Part shown: one piece after another, positions 19,760-32,578 of the stretch
How positions within the stretch are numbered: position 1 is the first letter of the stretch
Layout of the letters: the number at the start of each line of letters is the position of its first letter
From: Sciurus carolinensis
Lineage: Eukaryota > Chordata > Mammalia > Rodentia > Sciuridae
NCBI RefSeq assembly: GCF_902686445.1
Contig: NC_062227.1
Location: 30,310,777 to 30,374,776, forward strand
Length of the DNA stretch: 64,000 nt
Direction: 5' to 3'
Translations under genes and position numbers: made by a program
The notes under the pieces: model-generated
Seen by the model: the letters and a program-made list of their open reading frames with translations, nothing else
Told to the model about the DNA's origin: nothing
The model's database searches: none

Positions 19760-22420
19760 CAACAAACCTGTTACTATTCTCATTCAGCTCATTTAGCTGC
19801 TTTTATTATATCACTGTACAGTGAACTCAAATAGGGTTGTTGCAGGTTATTTCCTTACATAATTAAGTAGCGAACAAGACCAAAAGAAGTGAATCAGAAA
19901 TCACCACATACAATGCTTAGTTGAAGCAGCCGTTAGTAGTTTGGTTGCCAAGGACCTGGAACATTTGTATCACCAGTTTGAAGCTCTGGTTTTTAATTTA
20001 TATGACAGAGTATTTTGAACAGTGATTTCCACTCAGACCAAAACATAGAGGCTTTATCACTCTTCTCTGATATAAGAAGAATTATCTACTCATTTTTAAA
20101 GGGGCTTTTATACAAATAAGCCTGATAGACTTAAGATGTTCACCAGAATTTTCAGGACCATACGATGGTGACTAGTTTTTAAAAGCTTGATGGAATAGGT
20201 AGAAATTTATAGCAAATCCTATATACTATTATGATATTAGTAGTAGTAGTAGTAGTAGTAGTACCGTTGTTAATATTAACTCTTAGTTCTCTCAAAAACC
20301 CTATAGAACCACTACTATTATCTATCTGTTACAAATGGCATATACTCATGATATTGACGCTGTGCTTTGATTGACACTGTGCCTTTATTGACACCATGCC
20401 TGATTTAGGATTGTAGGTAACTAGGAAGTAAAACTGATGCTCAAAGCCAGAAATACATTGGCTCTGAACAATCATAATTTACTACTCCCAATTCTCATAG
20501 AGTTATACAAGAAATTGTCATACCTTTCCAGTTTAATTGAGGGCAAGTTTAATTGTTCAACCTCAAAACTGTAAGATATGCACAAGTATTGACTACTATA
20601 TTCTAATGGGCACACAAAGAAACATTGACTAGCTATGATCTACTTCAGATCCACTTCAGAGACTACTACTGAGTTACTGGCATGATAGCAAGTCTTTAGT
20701 CACTGGGCCAAAATCTCCTACTGCTTCCCATACCTGTACTGCCAAAGGCAACTTCAGGACAAACACCTGTGCTCAGAAGGGGGTCCATGGGAGTTGTTCG
20801 AGGTGCTGACTTAAAGAACAAACCTAGCTTAAGTTGCTTTTCCACATTTATGCTCAGATTCTACCAGCTAAGCAAATCCCATTTTTCCTTATCTGTATTT
20901 CCTACTTATAAACAAGTCTTTATTTCCTCCATCTTTTTTTTCCTTGATCTTCCCGAATCTCTGCCTGCTGATTGTGCATCTTGCCCTAAATCCTGTCTGT
21001 ACCACCACAATCCTACCATAACCATTTTCTGCACAAATTCTTGAAAAATTGGCCTGACACTGTCTTACCTAAGGTACACTTTAAGAAGGGAAAATATAAA
21101 TAATATTACTTAACATATAAAAAGTAAATTAGGATTATCCTCATTATTTATCTCTACCTATATTGATTAGGGTACATGCACAGGAGGAAAGGCAGAAAAA
21201 GGAGGTTCCTCTGATAACTTGAAAGCCAGAGCTAAATGTTGTTTGAAAGTTGTTATGTGAAATGAAGTCACAAGGTAAGAAGGGAGAAACTGTCCTGGGA
21301 GACACTGATGGAACTGACTTGGGGTGGGGTGGGAAAAAGGGGATGATAGGGAAGGATCTATAGGAAAGTTAAGTCTAAATCATGTTTCTTGTCTCCTGGT
21401 ACATATTGAAAGCTGACCTTCAGATCCCAATGAAAGGACAAAAGAGAAAAAAAAAAAAACAAATAAGTGATTTTTCACAAAAGAGATTTTTAAAATCTAA
21501 GTATTTTACCGTTGCTTAACATACGTATTTGAAGTGATATCACCTTTGCAAACAAAAATTTCCAGGCCTAATTTATTAATGGAATGCTATCTCTCATTAA
21601 TTTAAAGTGTGTGATATATAAATAACTTTCACAAATTAATTCAAACTAGCAATGTATGACACTAGTCTCAGATATAGTGTGAAATTTACTTTAAAAATTG
21701 CTTCTGGCTGTCCAATAATTATACACTGTGACATTGCAGCAGTTGGACTCAACCTTAAATTAGAAAACGTTAAGCCAGTGTTTTTTAAATGATGTACCAA
21801 CACATCACCCTAAAAAATGCATAAATACATTTAAATTTGTTTAACTAATTGCCTCCTTGATAATCAGGTATTTATAGACCCAAATTGTTTACTTTTTTAT
21901 AATATCACTGTGAGATTCATCTCACGGTCATTCTTCTTACTCCATAACAATTTATTCTAGTCACAAAGTTGGGTACTTTGTTACAGATAGGTTTATACAG
22001 TTACCACAGCTCTGCACTAATAATAGCATTTTAACAAAAGTGGTACTTGTAGTGAATAAATAACATACTTCATTACTAGAAAAATTACAAAGATACAAAA
22101 ATTAGTGTTAACACAATTATAAATATAAAAAATTAGAGTAAATATTGAAGTTTTTGATATAAATTCTAGGAAGCTTCAGGAACTCTTTGAAGAAAGTGAA
22201 GATTTAACCTTCTGACTGAATCTCAAAGGCAATAGGTAAATTCTTTTTAATGTCATAAAATTTATATGTCAAATCCAAATCAGGGAAAACATTGCCCTCA
22301 TATCCTCTGACTTTCCTGAAGGAGGTCACAGTTGTAGGGATGGTGTCTTCCACCAATATCACTTCCCATCTCATCTGGGATACATTTTATAAATTTTTCT
22401 GTAAAAGTTTAATAATATTC
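19760..22420. other. No gene recognised
   Basis: AT-rich DNA without coding signal. It holds a (TAG)n microsatellite at 20238-20262 and a possible weak MIR antisense relic at about 20270-20330. Nothing else is recognised. Confidence 0.5.
20238..20262. repeat. (TAG)n microsatellite
   Basis: About eight perfect tag units in a row. Confidence 0.95.
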
Positions 22421-22424
22421 ATCC

Positions 22425-22560
22425 AGTATAATCTTTCACTTTGCAGATGAGAAGGAAAAGCCCTGACATACCAAATGACTTTGCCAAGGCAACACAGGTA
22501 CAACTACTCCCTAATACATCTATTGTTCTTTTTAGTTATACTACAAATAGAATATTCTCT
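22425..22560 (-). repeat. Weak MIR SINE relic, antisense
   Basis: tttgcagatgagaaggaaaagccctgac ... gactttgccaaggcaacacagg parallels the reverse MIR core ('ttacagatgaggaaactgagg ... acttgcccaaggtcacacag'). Confidence 0.5.
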
Positions 22561-23034
22561 CCACCACACTGTACTGTTTCACATAGACTTTGTATTTACA
22601 CATATCTAATAAGGCTAACTACTGTCGTGTAGATCTGGAAAAAAACTATCCTAATTATGGGTGAGCTAATCACTAAATGTGGCATCTGATCTTGAACTAA
22701 GAACTAAGGTACTTGGTTTTCTTTCTTTGTTTCTACTACAAAGAAATAGAAATTTGCATAATTCTATTCTTATTGGTTCTTATTGGTATTATTTTTCAAA
22801 TCAATTATACACCTTAACTTCATCTAGAAGCTGGAAATCTGGGAAACCTTTATCAGAAAGCTAAATGATTATATAACTTCTTATGGAAGGAAGAATACTC
22901 TATGATCTTTAGGAAGAACCCCAAAATTCTAAGCACACAGATATCTGCATCCCAGCTACATTTTATGAAATTTTCTACCTTATCTCTTTTATATTTACCC
23001 TAGGCTACCACTAAAGACTTCTTTTTTAAAGAAC

Positions 23035-24568
23035 TGTTATGATTTAGATATGAAGTATTCCCCCAAAAACTCATGAGTGAGAGAATTCAAGAAAGTTTAG
23101 AGGTGAAGTGATTGGGTTATGAGAGAATTAACTTAATGAGTTCATTATTAGTGCAATATTAGACCCAGAGCAATGGAGCTGACTGTCTCTGGAGTGGAAT
23201 CTCTGAAACTATGAGCCCCAAATAAACTTTTCCTCTTCTAAAATTGTTCTTGTCAGGTCTTTTTGTTGTTATTGTTTCTAGTTATAGATGACAGTAGAAT
23301 CTATTTTGATATATTTATACAAGCACGGAATATATTTATTCTAATTAGAATCCCATTCTTGTGAATGTACACAATGTTGAGATAAACTGTGGTGTATTCA
23401 TATATATACATATGAAAATTATGTCAGATTCATTCCATTGTAGTTCCTGTTCCTACCTCTTTCCCTTCCTTTCGTTTCCCTTTGTCTAATCCACCAAAGT
23501 TCTACTCTTTCCCTCACCACCACCCCACTTTGTATTAGGTTAGCATCCACATATTAGAGAGAACATCCAAACTTTAGTTTTGGGGAATTGGCCTATGTCA
23601 CTTAGCATGATAGTCCAGATCCATTAATATTCCAGAGAATGTCATAGAGTCATTCTTCTTTTTGGTTTAGTAATATCCAGTTGTGTATATATACCCACAT
23701 TTTCTTTATCCATTCATCTGTTTATGGGCATCTAGGTTGGTCTATACCTTAGCTATTGTGTATTGTGCTGCTATAAACATTCATGTGGCTACATCACTGT
23801 AGTATGCCAATTTTAACTTCTTTGAATATATACTAAGGAGTGGGATAACTGGGTCAAATGGTGGTTCATTCCTGGTTTTTTGAGGAAACTCCACACTGCT
23901 TTGCAGAGTGGTTGCACCAATTTGCAGTCCCACCAACAATGTATGAGTGTTACCCTTTGCCCCACAACCTTGCCAACATTTATTGTAGCTTGTATTCTTG
24001 ATAAATGCCATGCTGGTTGAACCAAGGTGAAATCTAACTGTAGTTTTGATTTACATTTCACTACTTGCTAAAGATGTTGAATACTTTTTCATATATTTCT
24101 TGGCCATTTGTGTGTCTTCTTTTGAGAAGTGTCTGTTTAGTTCTTTTGCCCATTTATCTAATGGGTTATTTGGGGGTTTTTTGGTGTTAAGTTTTTTGAA
24201 GTTCTTTATATATCCTGGACATTAATGCTTTATCTGAGGTGTAGGTGGCAAAGATTTTCTCCCATTCTGTAGGCTCTCTCCTCACACTCTTGATTGTTTA
24301 CTTTGCTATGAAGAAGCTTTTTCATTTGATGCCATTCCATACTGACTTTTGATTTTACTTCTTACACTTTAGGAGTCTTGTTGAGGAAGTCAGTTCCTGA
24401 GCTGACATGTTGAAGCATTGGGTCTACATTTTCTTCTAGTAGGTGCAGGGTTTCTAGTCTAATATCTAGGTCTTTGATCTACTTCGAGTTGAGTTTTGTA
24501 CAGGATGAGAGGGGTTATTTTCTTGTCAGGTCTTTTGCTCACAGTTGTGAAAAAAGCTGACTAAAACC
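23035..24568 (+). mobile_element. MaLR-type solo LTR split by an L1 insertion
   Basis: The left part (23035-23263) starts tgttatgatttagatatgaag and ends in aaattgttcttgtcaggtcttttt; the right part (24520-24568) resumes with gctcacagttgtgaaaaaagctgactaaaac. It is the same family as the LTRs at 53316-53756 and 56655-57072, with an internal deletion of the middle. The family resembles MST/MaLR LTRs (start tgttatggtttgga, end gactaaaaca, an AATAAA signal at 23221-23226). Removing the L1 and one copy of its duplication restores a continuous LTR. Confidence 0.78.
23264..24519 (-). mobile_element. 5'-truncated L1 inserted into the MaLR LTR, antisense
   Basis: The 1,256-base L1 (ORF2 C-terminal part plus 3' UTR) has the T-rich tail on the left. 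It is flanked by a perfect 17-base duplication, ttcttgtcaggtctttt, at 23247-23263 and 24520-24536. The minus strand still shows the L1 Cys-rich wording NKCWQGCGAKGN in a broken frame. Confidence 0.95.
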
Positions 24569-24569
24569 A

Positions 24570-25365
24570 GAATTTTACAAAAATATGTACCTATTAGTTC
24601 TTTAGAGGCAGAAAGATTAGATTCCTTTAGTTTTGCACAAAGCAACAGAGAAGGATAATTAGGCATAAAGTTCCAAAATAATTGCATACAATGCTTTTTA
24701 AAACACAGATATGATATCAGACAAAACTTAGAAGGAAAGTTAGCAATAGTTAGTTGAGGAAAATCCAGAAAAGGAGAAAGAGAAGATTATAGATACTCCA
24801 ATCATCATTAATTGGAGGGAATGAAATCAGATGCCATATTCACCATCATATTTGGTTATTGTTTATATTCAGTTCTTACCAGAAGTAATTATGCGTGTGT
24901 GAAATGTGGTATCACAGGACAAAAATGAAATTATGCTTCCTGATTTGAGATGAGAAAATTACACAAACAAAATATAAATTGGAGCAAAAATTGAAAAATG
25001 AGATAGTGCCCACTACCATGATCTGGCCAGTGCAACTTGTAGCCAAAACACATGATTCCAGACAAAACTCTTTCCACAAGGGCAAACTTCTTGTAGCTGA
25101 TATGCATGTCACTCTCTTACTTCCTAGAGTATTTCAAGGTGAACATCCAAGACTCAGGAGCTCCAAGAAGAAAATAGACAGAATACACTAAACTTACAGC
25201 AAGAGAGAAAAAAACCAAGATCAACCAACACCAAGAGAAGTAAGCAGCGAGTGTAGTCAAAGCAAAAATAAATCCAAAGACTGAAGAAGTCAGAGTGCAA
25301 TCAGTGTTCCAGAGAGGGCATGAATGAGCAAAGGTCAGTGACTCAAGTAGAAATGTGCTTTGCAG
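24570..25365. other. No gene recognised
   Basis: AT-rich sequence with overlapping short open frames on both strands and no recognisable domain or repeat. Confidence 0.45.
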
Positions 25366-25369
25366 GGCA

Positions 25370-25640
25370 GGCAAGACCCTTCATACTCTGACCCTCTTGT
25401 GACCACTGAGCCTCATGCTGCCATGTTCTGTGTCTCTGTTTGGCATGCCCTTTCCCAGCTTACCCACTCTGAGATTTAAACTCTCTTCAGAAGAGTTCAA
25501 CATCACGCCCTCAAAGAAATACACCTTGAGCATTCCAAGAGACTTTGGTACTTCATCTTGATGATCCTAATAAGCTTTATGTATACTGCCATTTTAACAT
25601 TTATTATATTTTTACTACTTACATGCCAGTCATCCCATAG
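25370..25640 (+). repeat. L2 LINE 3' part, sense
   Basis: ccttcatactctgaccctcttgtgaccactgagcctcatgctgccatg, catgccctttcccagcttacccactctg and the later tcacgccctcaaagaa...attttaacatttattatattt follow the order of the L2 3' region ('catgatctggcccc ... tcaaatgtcacctcc ... tttattt'). Confidence 0.6.
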
Positions 25641-26930
25641 GCTAAAATCTGAGTCTCTGAGACTTGTCAGATTAGATGCTATGTGATTCATCCCATAGTT
25701 TTAACAGAACTAACCTCCAACATGAAGTTGTTGTTTTAACCAGACGTTATTGCCCTGAAATCACAGCCTTCACATACAACTACCAACTCAAAAACACACA
25801 CTTTGATCACAAAAAAGAAGAAACTAAGAAAATGGGCAATACCATAAAAATTCTTTTCTGCTAGCAAAAAATTCAAAGTGTCTACTTTATTGTGAGTGGA
25901 TGTGTTTTGCCTTCTTCACAAATATACATGCAAAAAAGTCACAATGAAAAGTTATGGTCAAAAGCACAGAAGAGTTCAATGTTCAACATACAGTGGAAAT
26001 AGAAGAAGCCTATCAAAATGCAGTAAAGTTTTAAATAGAGCAAAAGATATTTGAAAACTAGGAATTTATTAGAAAGTTATAAGCTAAGGAAAACCAGAAC
26101 TGAACTCCATACAGAGGCTGGACAGAAAAGTATTCATTTAAATGAAACTCTGAAATAATCCTACTGCATGGGGACTGGGTTTTAGGAATATTCACTCACG
26201 AAGATGACAATTATCAAGGTAATAAAGGAAAAGGTAACTTAAATTTCCAATGTATGCATAAAGTATAGTGAAGCAGAAAGATCAGGTCTTTTTTAAGTGA
26301 TTGATGGAATTAAATTCAGAACGATGAAAGATCAGTCACTGAAATGCAAATTAATCAACAGAAAAGTTATACAGTTCCATGGATTCTGGCACAAATCTTA
26401 GATCTTTTTCATTGAGAAAAAAATTTTAAATGCTACCTGATGTGCATCTAGGCTCTTTTTACCACAACAAAGAAAAACTTATCTTAAGGCAGGATGAAAT
26501 ATTATTTGTCAACATGTCTAAAACACCAACAAACTCTTATTATTGTTTGACAAACCCTTGGCTTATACCAATAAAATAGATATATTTGCCTTTCAAAATA
26601 TAGCACTTAAGAACTTACATATAAATACTTCCATAAAGATGGGATGGAGTAAAGAAACAACAAAAACCCTTTCTACAAATTTTTAAAAACATTTTCAACA
26701 CCTAGGTATATGTGTATATAAACATACCCTCACCCGTATATACTTTCCAAAATTGGTAATAAAAATCTAAGATGGGTCAGAATCTTGTACAACTTGTTAC
26801 ACACTTCCACACTAATTTAAAAGATTTAGAAGATGCACTTCTGTCAAACCAGAAGTCTGCATCTTAACATATAACTACCTACACAGTGGAAGATGAGGGA
26901 GAGGCAACCTCCTTCAAATCCTCCAATTTT
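25641..26930. other. No gene recognised
   Basis: A-rich DNA with only short chance reading frames. Confidence 0.45.
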
Positions 26931-26934
26931 CCCA

Positions 26935-27000
26935 GCAAGCAGAGTTGATCCTAGAATGTATGAGACCCTGGGATTGATCTTCAGCACCAAATTTTTTTAA
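26935..27000 (+). repeat. Degenerate ID-type SINE fragment
   Basis: gatcctagaatgtatgagaccctgggattgatcttcagcaccaaa parallels the 3' half of an ID element ('tagcatgtatgaggccctgggttcaatccccagcacc'). Confidence 0.55.
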
Positions 27001-27429
27001 GTAAAGAGCAGAATCATTAATTGGAGATTGCGAAGCCAGTTGGCCTTGCACTGCCTTGCCTTTGGGTCTGGGAGCCCCAAGAGGAGGTTCTGTGAAGCAG
27101 ACCTTTTCACACATTTCTGATAAAGTGTAAAACAGACAATCCTTTTGGAAATTTATCTTTTCAAAAGCCTTAAAAATGTTCTTAGGACTTCACTTAATAA
27201 ACCCAAACCTGATAACCCTTTCTTTAAAAAGAATCCTAAATATGGGAGTAAAAAATTAATGTGCTTGACAAGAAATTAGAAAGTATTCAGTTTTGCACTT
27301 GTGTACAAATCTACTTGGTGGAATATCATGTGCCCATTTAAAGCACACACATGTGTTCATATGTCAGTGTATAATGTGTATGTGTGTATTCTGCTTATGC
27401 TTTACTGTAAGTAAAGTGAGAAAGGCAAA

Positions 27430-27638
27430 ACCACCAGGTGAGGCATCGTACGCCTAGAAACCCAACAGCTCCGGAGGCTGAGGCAGGAGGATCGTGAGTT
27501 CAAAGTCGGCCTCGACAACTTGGCGAGACCACGTCTCTAAAGAAAATATTTTTTAAAGGACTGGGAATGTGGCTCAGTGTTTAAGAATCCCTGGGTTCAA
27601 TTCACAATACAAAAAAAAAAAAAAAAAAAAAAAAAAAA
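27430..27638 (+). mobile_element. B1-ID type SINE, sense
   Basis: The B1-like head (caggtgaggcatcg, aaacccaacagctccggaggctgaggcaggaggatcgtgagttc) is followed by the ID-like block (aggactgggaatgtggctcagtg, ccctgggttcaattcac) and a 28-base A tail. Imperfect flanking duplications (aggcaaaac / aagcaaaat) are visible. Confidence 0.9.
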
Positions 27639-28079
27639 GAAGCAAAATCATTCACAATATGTATAACTCCAGTTGTGGGCAGACTGGTTACTCTAAGTCC
27701 TTCAATAGCTCTTGAGTTTCTAGAGTTAATTAATCCCATACCATTTCTCATCTTGTCACCTTCAAAAGTCAAACCTTCCAGCCCCACATGTAGGTCACCC
27801 CAATTATCTCCGTCAGTCTCTTAGGGCCCAAACTGAACTCATATTTCTTCCTTTGCAAACTCTTTTCTTTTTCTTCACCTTCTTACTCCTTCCTGGTACA
27901 CCCTGAAGATAATGAGTTCCTGGCAGACCTTTATGGTGGAGACTATTTTCTCTCTCACCACATGTACCTCAGTACTGGAGGCTCACTGCTCGGACTCCAC
28001 ACTCTCCACTGCCATACATATTAAGGCATAAGCTGTTAATTCCACCAACTTACCTATATTGCTACACATTCCACCTCCC

Positions 28080-28720
28080 TGCTCGTTACAAGGTTGGTCC
28101 TTCCACTGACACTCTGAATCCCATCTTGCTGTCTCAAAGACCTTATTCATGCAATTCTCTCCTGCATCAATTCTGCTACTTCATCAATCTCATTGGCAAT
28201 CTCACTATCTCCTGTCTTCTATCCACCTGGCCACAATTATATCTCATCTGAACTGCTGAAACAGGCTGCTAATTCATTTCTCTGCCTCTGAGCTTCTCCC
28301 CTTTGGTCCATCTTCACTAAAAAAAAAAAAAAGAAAGAAAGAAAGAAAGAAAAAGAAAAGAAAAGCCAGATGGTTTTATAAAACAGAAAGATGGTTGAAT
28401 GATTAATTGGTTGGTTGATTGATTGATAGACAGAGAGAATGACCTTCAGGCCATATACAGCAGAATAAACTCAATCTCTTTAAAATGACCTCCAGGGACC
28501 TCTATGATCTGGCCTCTGCTTTCCTCTGTGCTCATTTTATTTTGTTCTCCCCTTTTCTCACTGTGATTCAGATCTACTTGTTCTTTCTATTCTTTGAATC
28601 TGCAAACCTTTTTCCCAGGGTGGGCCTTTGGCATTCATTATTCCTCCAGCTGGGAATGCTCTCTTTCCACATTTTTTTTTTTTTAAATCTCAAGTTTATC
28701 AAGACCTAACATGTGTCAAA
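28080..28720 (+). repeat. L2 LINE relic, sense (left part)
   Basis: L2-like blocks include gacctccagggacctctatgatctggcctctgc, tcctccagctgggaatgctctctttcc and ctcatctgaactgctgaaacaggctgctaa. It is interrupted by an (A)n(AAAG)n tract at 28320-28366 and appears to resume after the MIR at 29290. Confidence 0.65.
28320..28366 (+). repeat. A-rich (AAAG)n tract
   Basis: Thirteen A followed by aagaaagaaagaaag and aaaagaaaag. It could be the decayed tail of a retroposon. Confidence 0.85.
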
Positions 28721-29119
28721 CCCTATTCAAATAGGGTAACACATATTTACTCATCTGTGTTAGCCTGGGTCCTTCGAGAAGTAGAAGTCACGATGGAATT
28801 AAACATGTATGAAATTCATTGGAGACATTTGAGAGAGAAAATGGAAAGGAAACAGGGGGAGCTGGGCAAGATGTGATCATGATCCCAGGTGAAGAAAAGA
28901 ATTGTGGAAGGGAGATAGGAAAGGGTATGTGCATCTTAAGTTGCCTGTCAGTCTTTTAAAACCTTATCAAAGCTTCTCAGGCCAAAGACACCTGTTGGGG
29001 AAGTCCAGTGTCCCCCAGAAGCGGGTCTGCCAGAGAAAATGTGACAACGGACTCAGAGTGCAGCAACTTGGGCTGCCAATCAATGGTGCTCCCTACAGTC
29101 AAAGATCCGAGGAGCTTGC

Positions 29120-29292
29120 TCTGCTGAGCACTGCATCCTCTAATCTTCCCAACAACCCTGTGAAGAAGGACTTACTATCCCCATCTATAGATAAGGAAAT
29201 GAGGCACCCTGGGTCACCAATTAACAGGTAGGTCAGAGTTAGAATTTGGATCCAGGAGGTCTATTTTCAGATCCCTCATTTTTAATCAGTGC
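29120..29292 (-). repeat. MIR SINE relic, antisense
   Basis: aacaaccctgtgaagaaggacttactatccccatctatagataaggaaatgagg and the following gggtcaccaattaacag match the reversed MIR core in order. Confidence 0.75.
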
Positions 29293-29450
29293 TCCATTCA
29301 GGTCACACTTCAAATGTCACCTCCTCAGGAAAAAAGGTCCTAGAAAAGCAGGCCCTGTCCTCTCTCAAATCAAATGTTGTATTGTATCTGTCTTGAGCCT
29401 AAACGTATTTATTTCACATGTTAGTCTACCTCAATAGGAGAGACAATGTA
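29293..29450 (+). repeat. L2 LINE relic, sense (right part)
   Basis: cattcaggtcacacttcaaatgtcacctcctcagg ... aggtcctagaaaagcagg parallels the L2 segment 'tcagctcaaatgtcacctcctcagagaggcctt'. Confidence 0.7.
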
Positions 29451-29689
29451 TTGGTAGATTTAATGGAGTTAGGAGAAGTGGGTGGAAGACATGGGAAAAG
29501 GGGGACCCCCGACTTCTAACTGTAGCAACTAAATAGAGAACACAATGAAGGCCATCTGCCTTAATTCAACAGCCAAAACCAGACATCATGAAAAAGTGTG
29601 CATAAACTTCCATTGGACTCAAATTTGAAATTCCCACCCTCACATCTATCATTACAGATCTTTCTAGAGGTCCCGGTGTAATAAAGTCA

Positions 29690-31785
29690 AAAAATAATTT
29701 TTACAGAGTGCATTTTGATTCATTGTACCCAAATGGGGTACATCTTTTTGTTTCTATGGTTGTGCATGATATAGATTCATAACATTCATGTAATCATACA
29801 TGTACATAGGGTAATGATGTCTGTCTCATTCCACCATTTTTCATACCCCCCTCATTTCCCTCTACATAATCTAAAGTTCCTCCATTCTTCTCTCACCCTC
29901 CACCCCCAAAACCCCCACTATATATCATCATCCACTTATCAGGGAAAACATTTGGCCTTTGGTTTTTGGGGATTGGCTTATTTCACTTAGCATGATATTC
30001 TCCAGTTCCATCCTTTACCTGCAAATGCCATGATATTATTCTTCTTTATGGCTGAATGATATTCCATTTTGTATATATACCACGGTTTCTTTATCCATTC
30101 ATCTATTGAAGGGCATCTAAGTTGGTTCCACAATCTAGTAATTGTGAATTGAGCTGCTATAAACGTTGATGTGGCTGCCTTACTGTAGTATGCTAATTTT
30201 AAGCCCTTTGGGTATAAACTGAGGAGTGGGATAACTGGGTCAAAATGTGGGTTCATCGATCCGCAGCACTGAAAAAAAAAAAAGTGGGTTCATTCCAAGT
30301 TTTCTGAGGATTCTCCAAACTGCTTTCCGGAGTGACTTCACCAATTTGCAACTCCACCAGCAATGTAAAAGTGTGCCTTTTTCCCCACATCCATGCCAAC
30401 ATCTATTATTATTTATGTTCTTTATAATAGCCATTCTAATTGGAGTAAGATGAAATCTTAAGGTGGTTTTAATTTACATTTCTCTAATTACTAGAGATGT
30501 TGAAAACTTTTTCATGTATTTATTAATCACCTGTATGTCTTCTTCTGTAAAGTGTCTGTCCAATTCCTTGGCCCATTTATTCATTGGGTTCTTTGTATTT
30601 TTGGTATAAAGCTTTGTAAGTTCTTTATAAATTTTGAATATTAGTGCTCTGTCTGAAGTGCATATGGAAAGATTTTCTTCTCTGCAGGCTTTCTTTTCAC
30701 ATTATTGATTGTATCCTTTGCTGAGAAAAAGCTTTTTAGTTTGAATCCACCCCATTTATTGATTCTTGCTTTGATTTCTTGTGCTTTGGAAGTCTTGTTA
30801 AGGAAGTCTGATCCTAAGCCAACATCATGAAAATTCAGGCCTACTTTGTCTTCTATTAGGTGCAGGATCTTGATCCATTTTTAGTTGAGTTTTGTGCAGG
30901 GTGAAAGATACAGGTTTAATTTCATTTTACTGCATATGGATTTCCAGTTTTGCCAGCACCATTAGTTGAACAGGTTATCTTTTCTCCATTGTATGTTTTT
31001 GGCTCCTTTGTCTAGTATGAGGTGACTGTATTTATGTGGGTTTGTCTCTGTGTCTTTTATTCTGTACAATTGGTCTGCCTGTCTATTTTGGTACCAATAC
31101 CATGCTGTTTTTGTTACTATTGCTCTGTAGTATAGTTTAATGTCTGGTACTGTGATACCTCCTTTTTCACTATTTCTACTCAGGATTGTTTTGGCTATTC
31201 AAGGTCTCTTATTCTTCCAGATGAAGTTCATGATTGCTTTCTCTATTTCTATGAGGAATGTCATTGGAATTTTAATTAGAATTGCATTGAATCTGTATAG
31301 TGCCTCTGGTACAATGGCCATTTTGACAATATTAATTCTGCCTATTCAAGAACATGGGAAATCTTTCCATCTTCTAAAGTTTTTTTCAATTTCTTTCTTT
31401 AGTGTTCTGTACTTTTCATTGTAGAGGTCTTTCACCTCTTTTGTTAGACTGATTCCCAAGGTTTTTTTTTTTTTTTTTTTTTTTGAGGCTATTGTGAATG
31501 AAGTGGTTTTTCTAATTTCTCTTTTAGAGGATTCATCACTTATGAATAGAAGTGCATTAGATTTATGTGTATTGATTTTATATACTGCTACTTTGTTGAA
31601 TTCATTTATTAGTTCTATAAGTTTTGTAGTGGAGATTTTTGGATCCTCTAAATATAGACATGTCATTGGCAAATAGTGACAGCTTGAGTTCTTCTTTTCC
31701 TATTCATATCCCTTTAATTTCTTTGATCTGTCTAATTGCTCTGGCTAGTGTTTCAAGGATGATGTCGAATAGAAGTGTTTACAAA
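29690..31785 (-). mobile_element. 5'-truncated L1, antisense, about 2.1 kb
   Basis: The T/A-rich 3' end is at the left (29690), then the C-rich reversed 3' UTR, then ORF2 from its C-terminal Cys-rich part up to the RT catalytic box, which here reads FAND and is followed by a deletion. It keeps the C-terminal region ([30 protein letters not shown]) that the full-length copy at 12596 lacks. It carries an internal A23 tract (31462-31484) encoding seven lysines. It is broken by frameshifts. No convincing target-site duplication was found. Confidence 0.9.
30257..30283 (+). mobile_element. Minimal ID-element tail insertion (27 bases)
   Basis: cgatccgcagcactg followed by A12 interrupts the L1 and is flanked by perfect 10-base duplications, gtgggttcat at 30247-30256 and 30284-30293. 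The 15 bases match the last part of an ID SINE (cgatccccagcac). Confidence 0.8.
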
Positions 31786-31978
31786 ACTATTGATTGCAGA
31801 GGATAAGAAAAAAAGGATCATAATTTTATTATGATGATTTTATTATCTATTTAGTGAAATCCAGTTAACAAAGGAATTTTAAATACACAAAAAATGTTTT
31901 TTCTAAATACCAACAAAAATCATTTAGAAGTACAATGGAGAAAAGATTGCAGTCATATACAAATGATATACAAACCAT

Positions 31979-32150
31979 ACACACACACACACACACACAC
32001 CATATTTGTATGCACATATATATTATATATACATATTTTATATATATTTATGTACACATATATATGAATATTTATATGTGCATATTTATGCACACATACA
32101 TATACATATTTTTATATACACATTATATATGCATATATATAATAACTGGT
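31979..32150. repeat. (AC)n microsatellite and AT-rich low-complexity DNA
   Basis: About 11 ac units at 31979-32001 followed by alternating tatata/catata sequence to about 32150. The short open frame across it is an artefact. Confidence 0.9.
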
Positions 32151-32578
32151 AATAAATGTAACAAAAATATTTTAACCCTCTATGAGGAAAATCACCAAAT
32201 TTTACCAAGATTTAAAATGCTATTATACACACAGAAATCATCCTGAATAGATATACTTAATACTCTAAAGATGCAACTTGCAAAATAAGTTGTAATATAA
32301 ACATTAGCAGAAATTGTTCCACACCTGAATGAATGAATTCTAAAATACTTTATAGAGTAAATAAGTTAAAATAGCTAAGATTTTTTTATATAGTACTGAG
32401 GATAGAGTTGTCCTTTCAAGCTTAAAATATATAATAAAGCAAAAACATTCACCAATAAGCAGCATAGTTCTATAATAATACCTGACAGTCAAGTCAATGA
32501 AATACATTAAATAATACAAAAATATAGTCAATTTTATAGTATAAATAAAATTTTTGTACATGAAAACATGGGCACCCA

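Noticed and set aside
31926..32246. A 103-codon His/Tyr-rich frame
   Set aside because: It reads through the (AC)n and AT-rich low-complexity tract.
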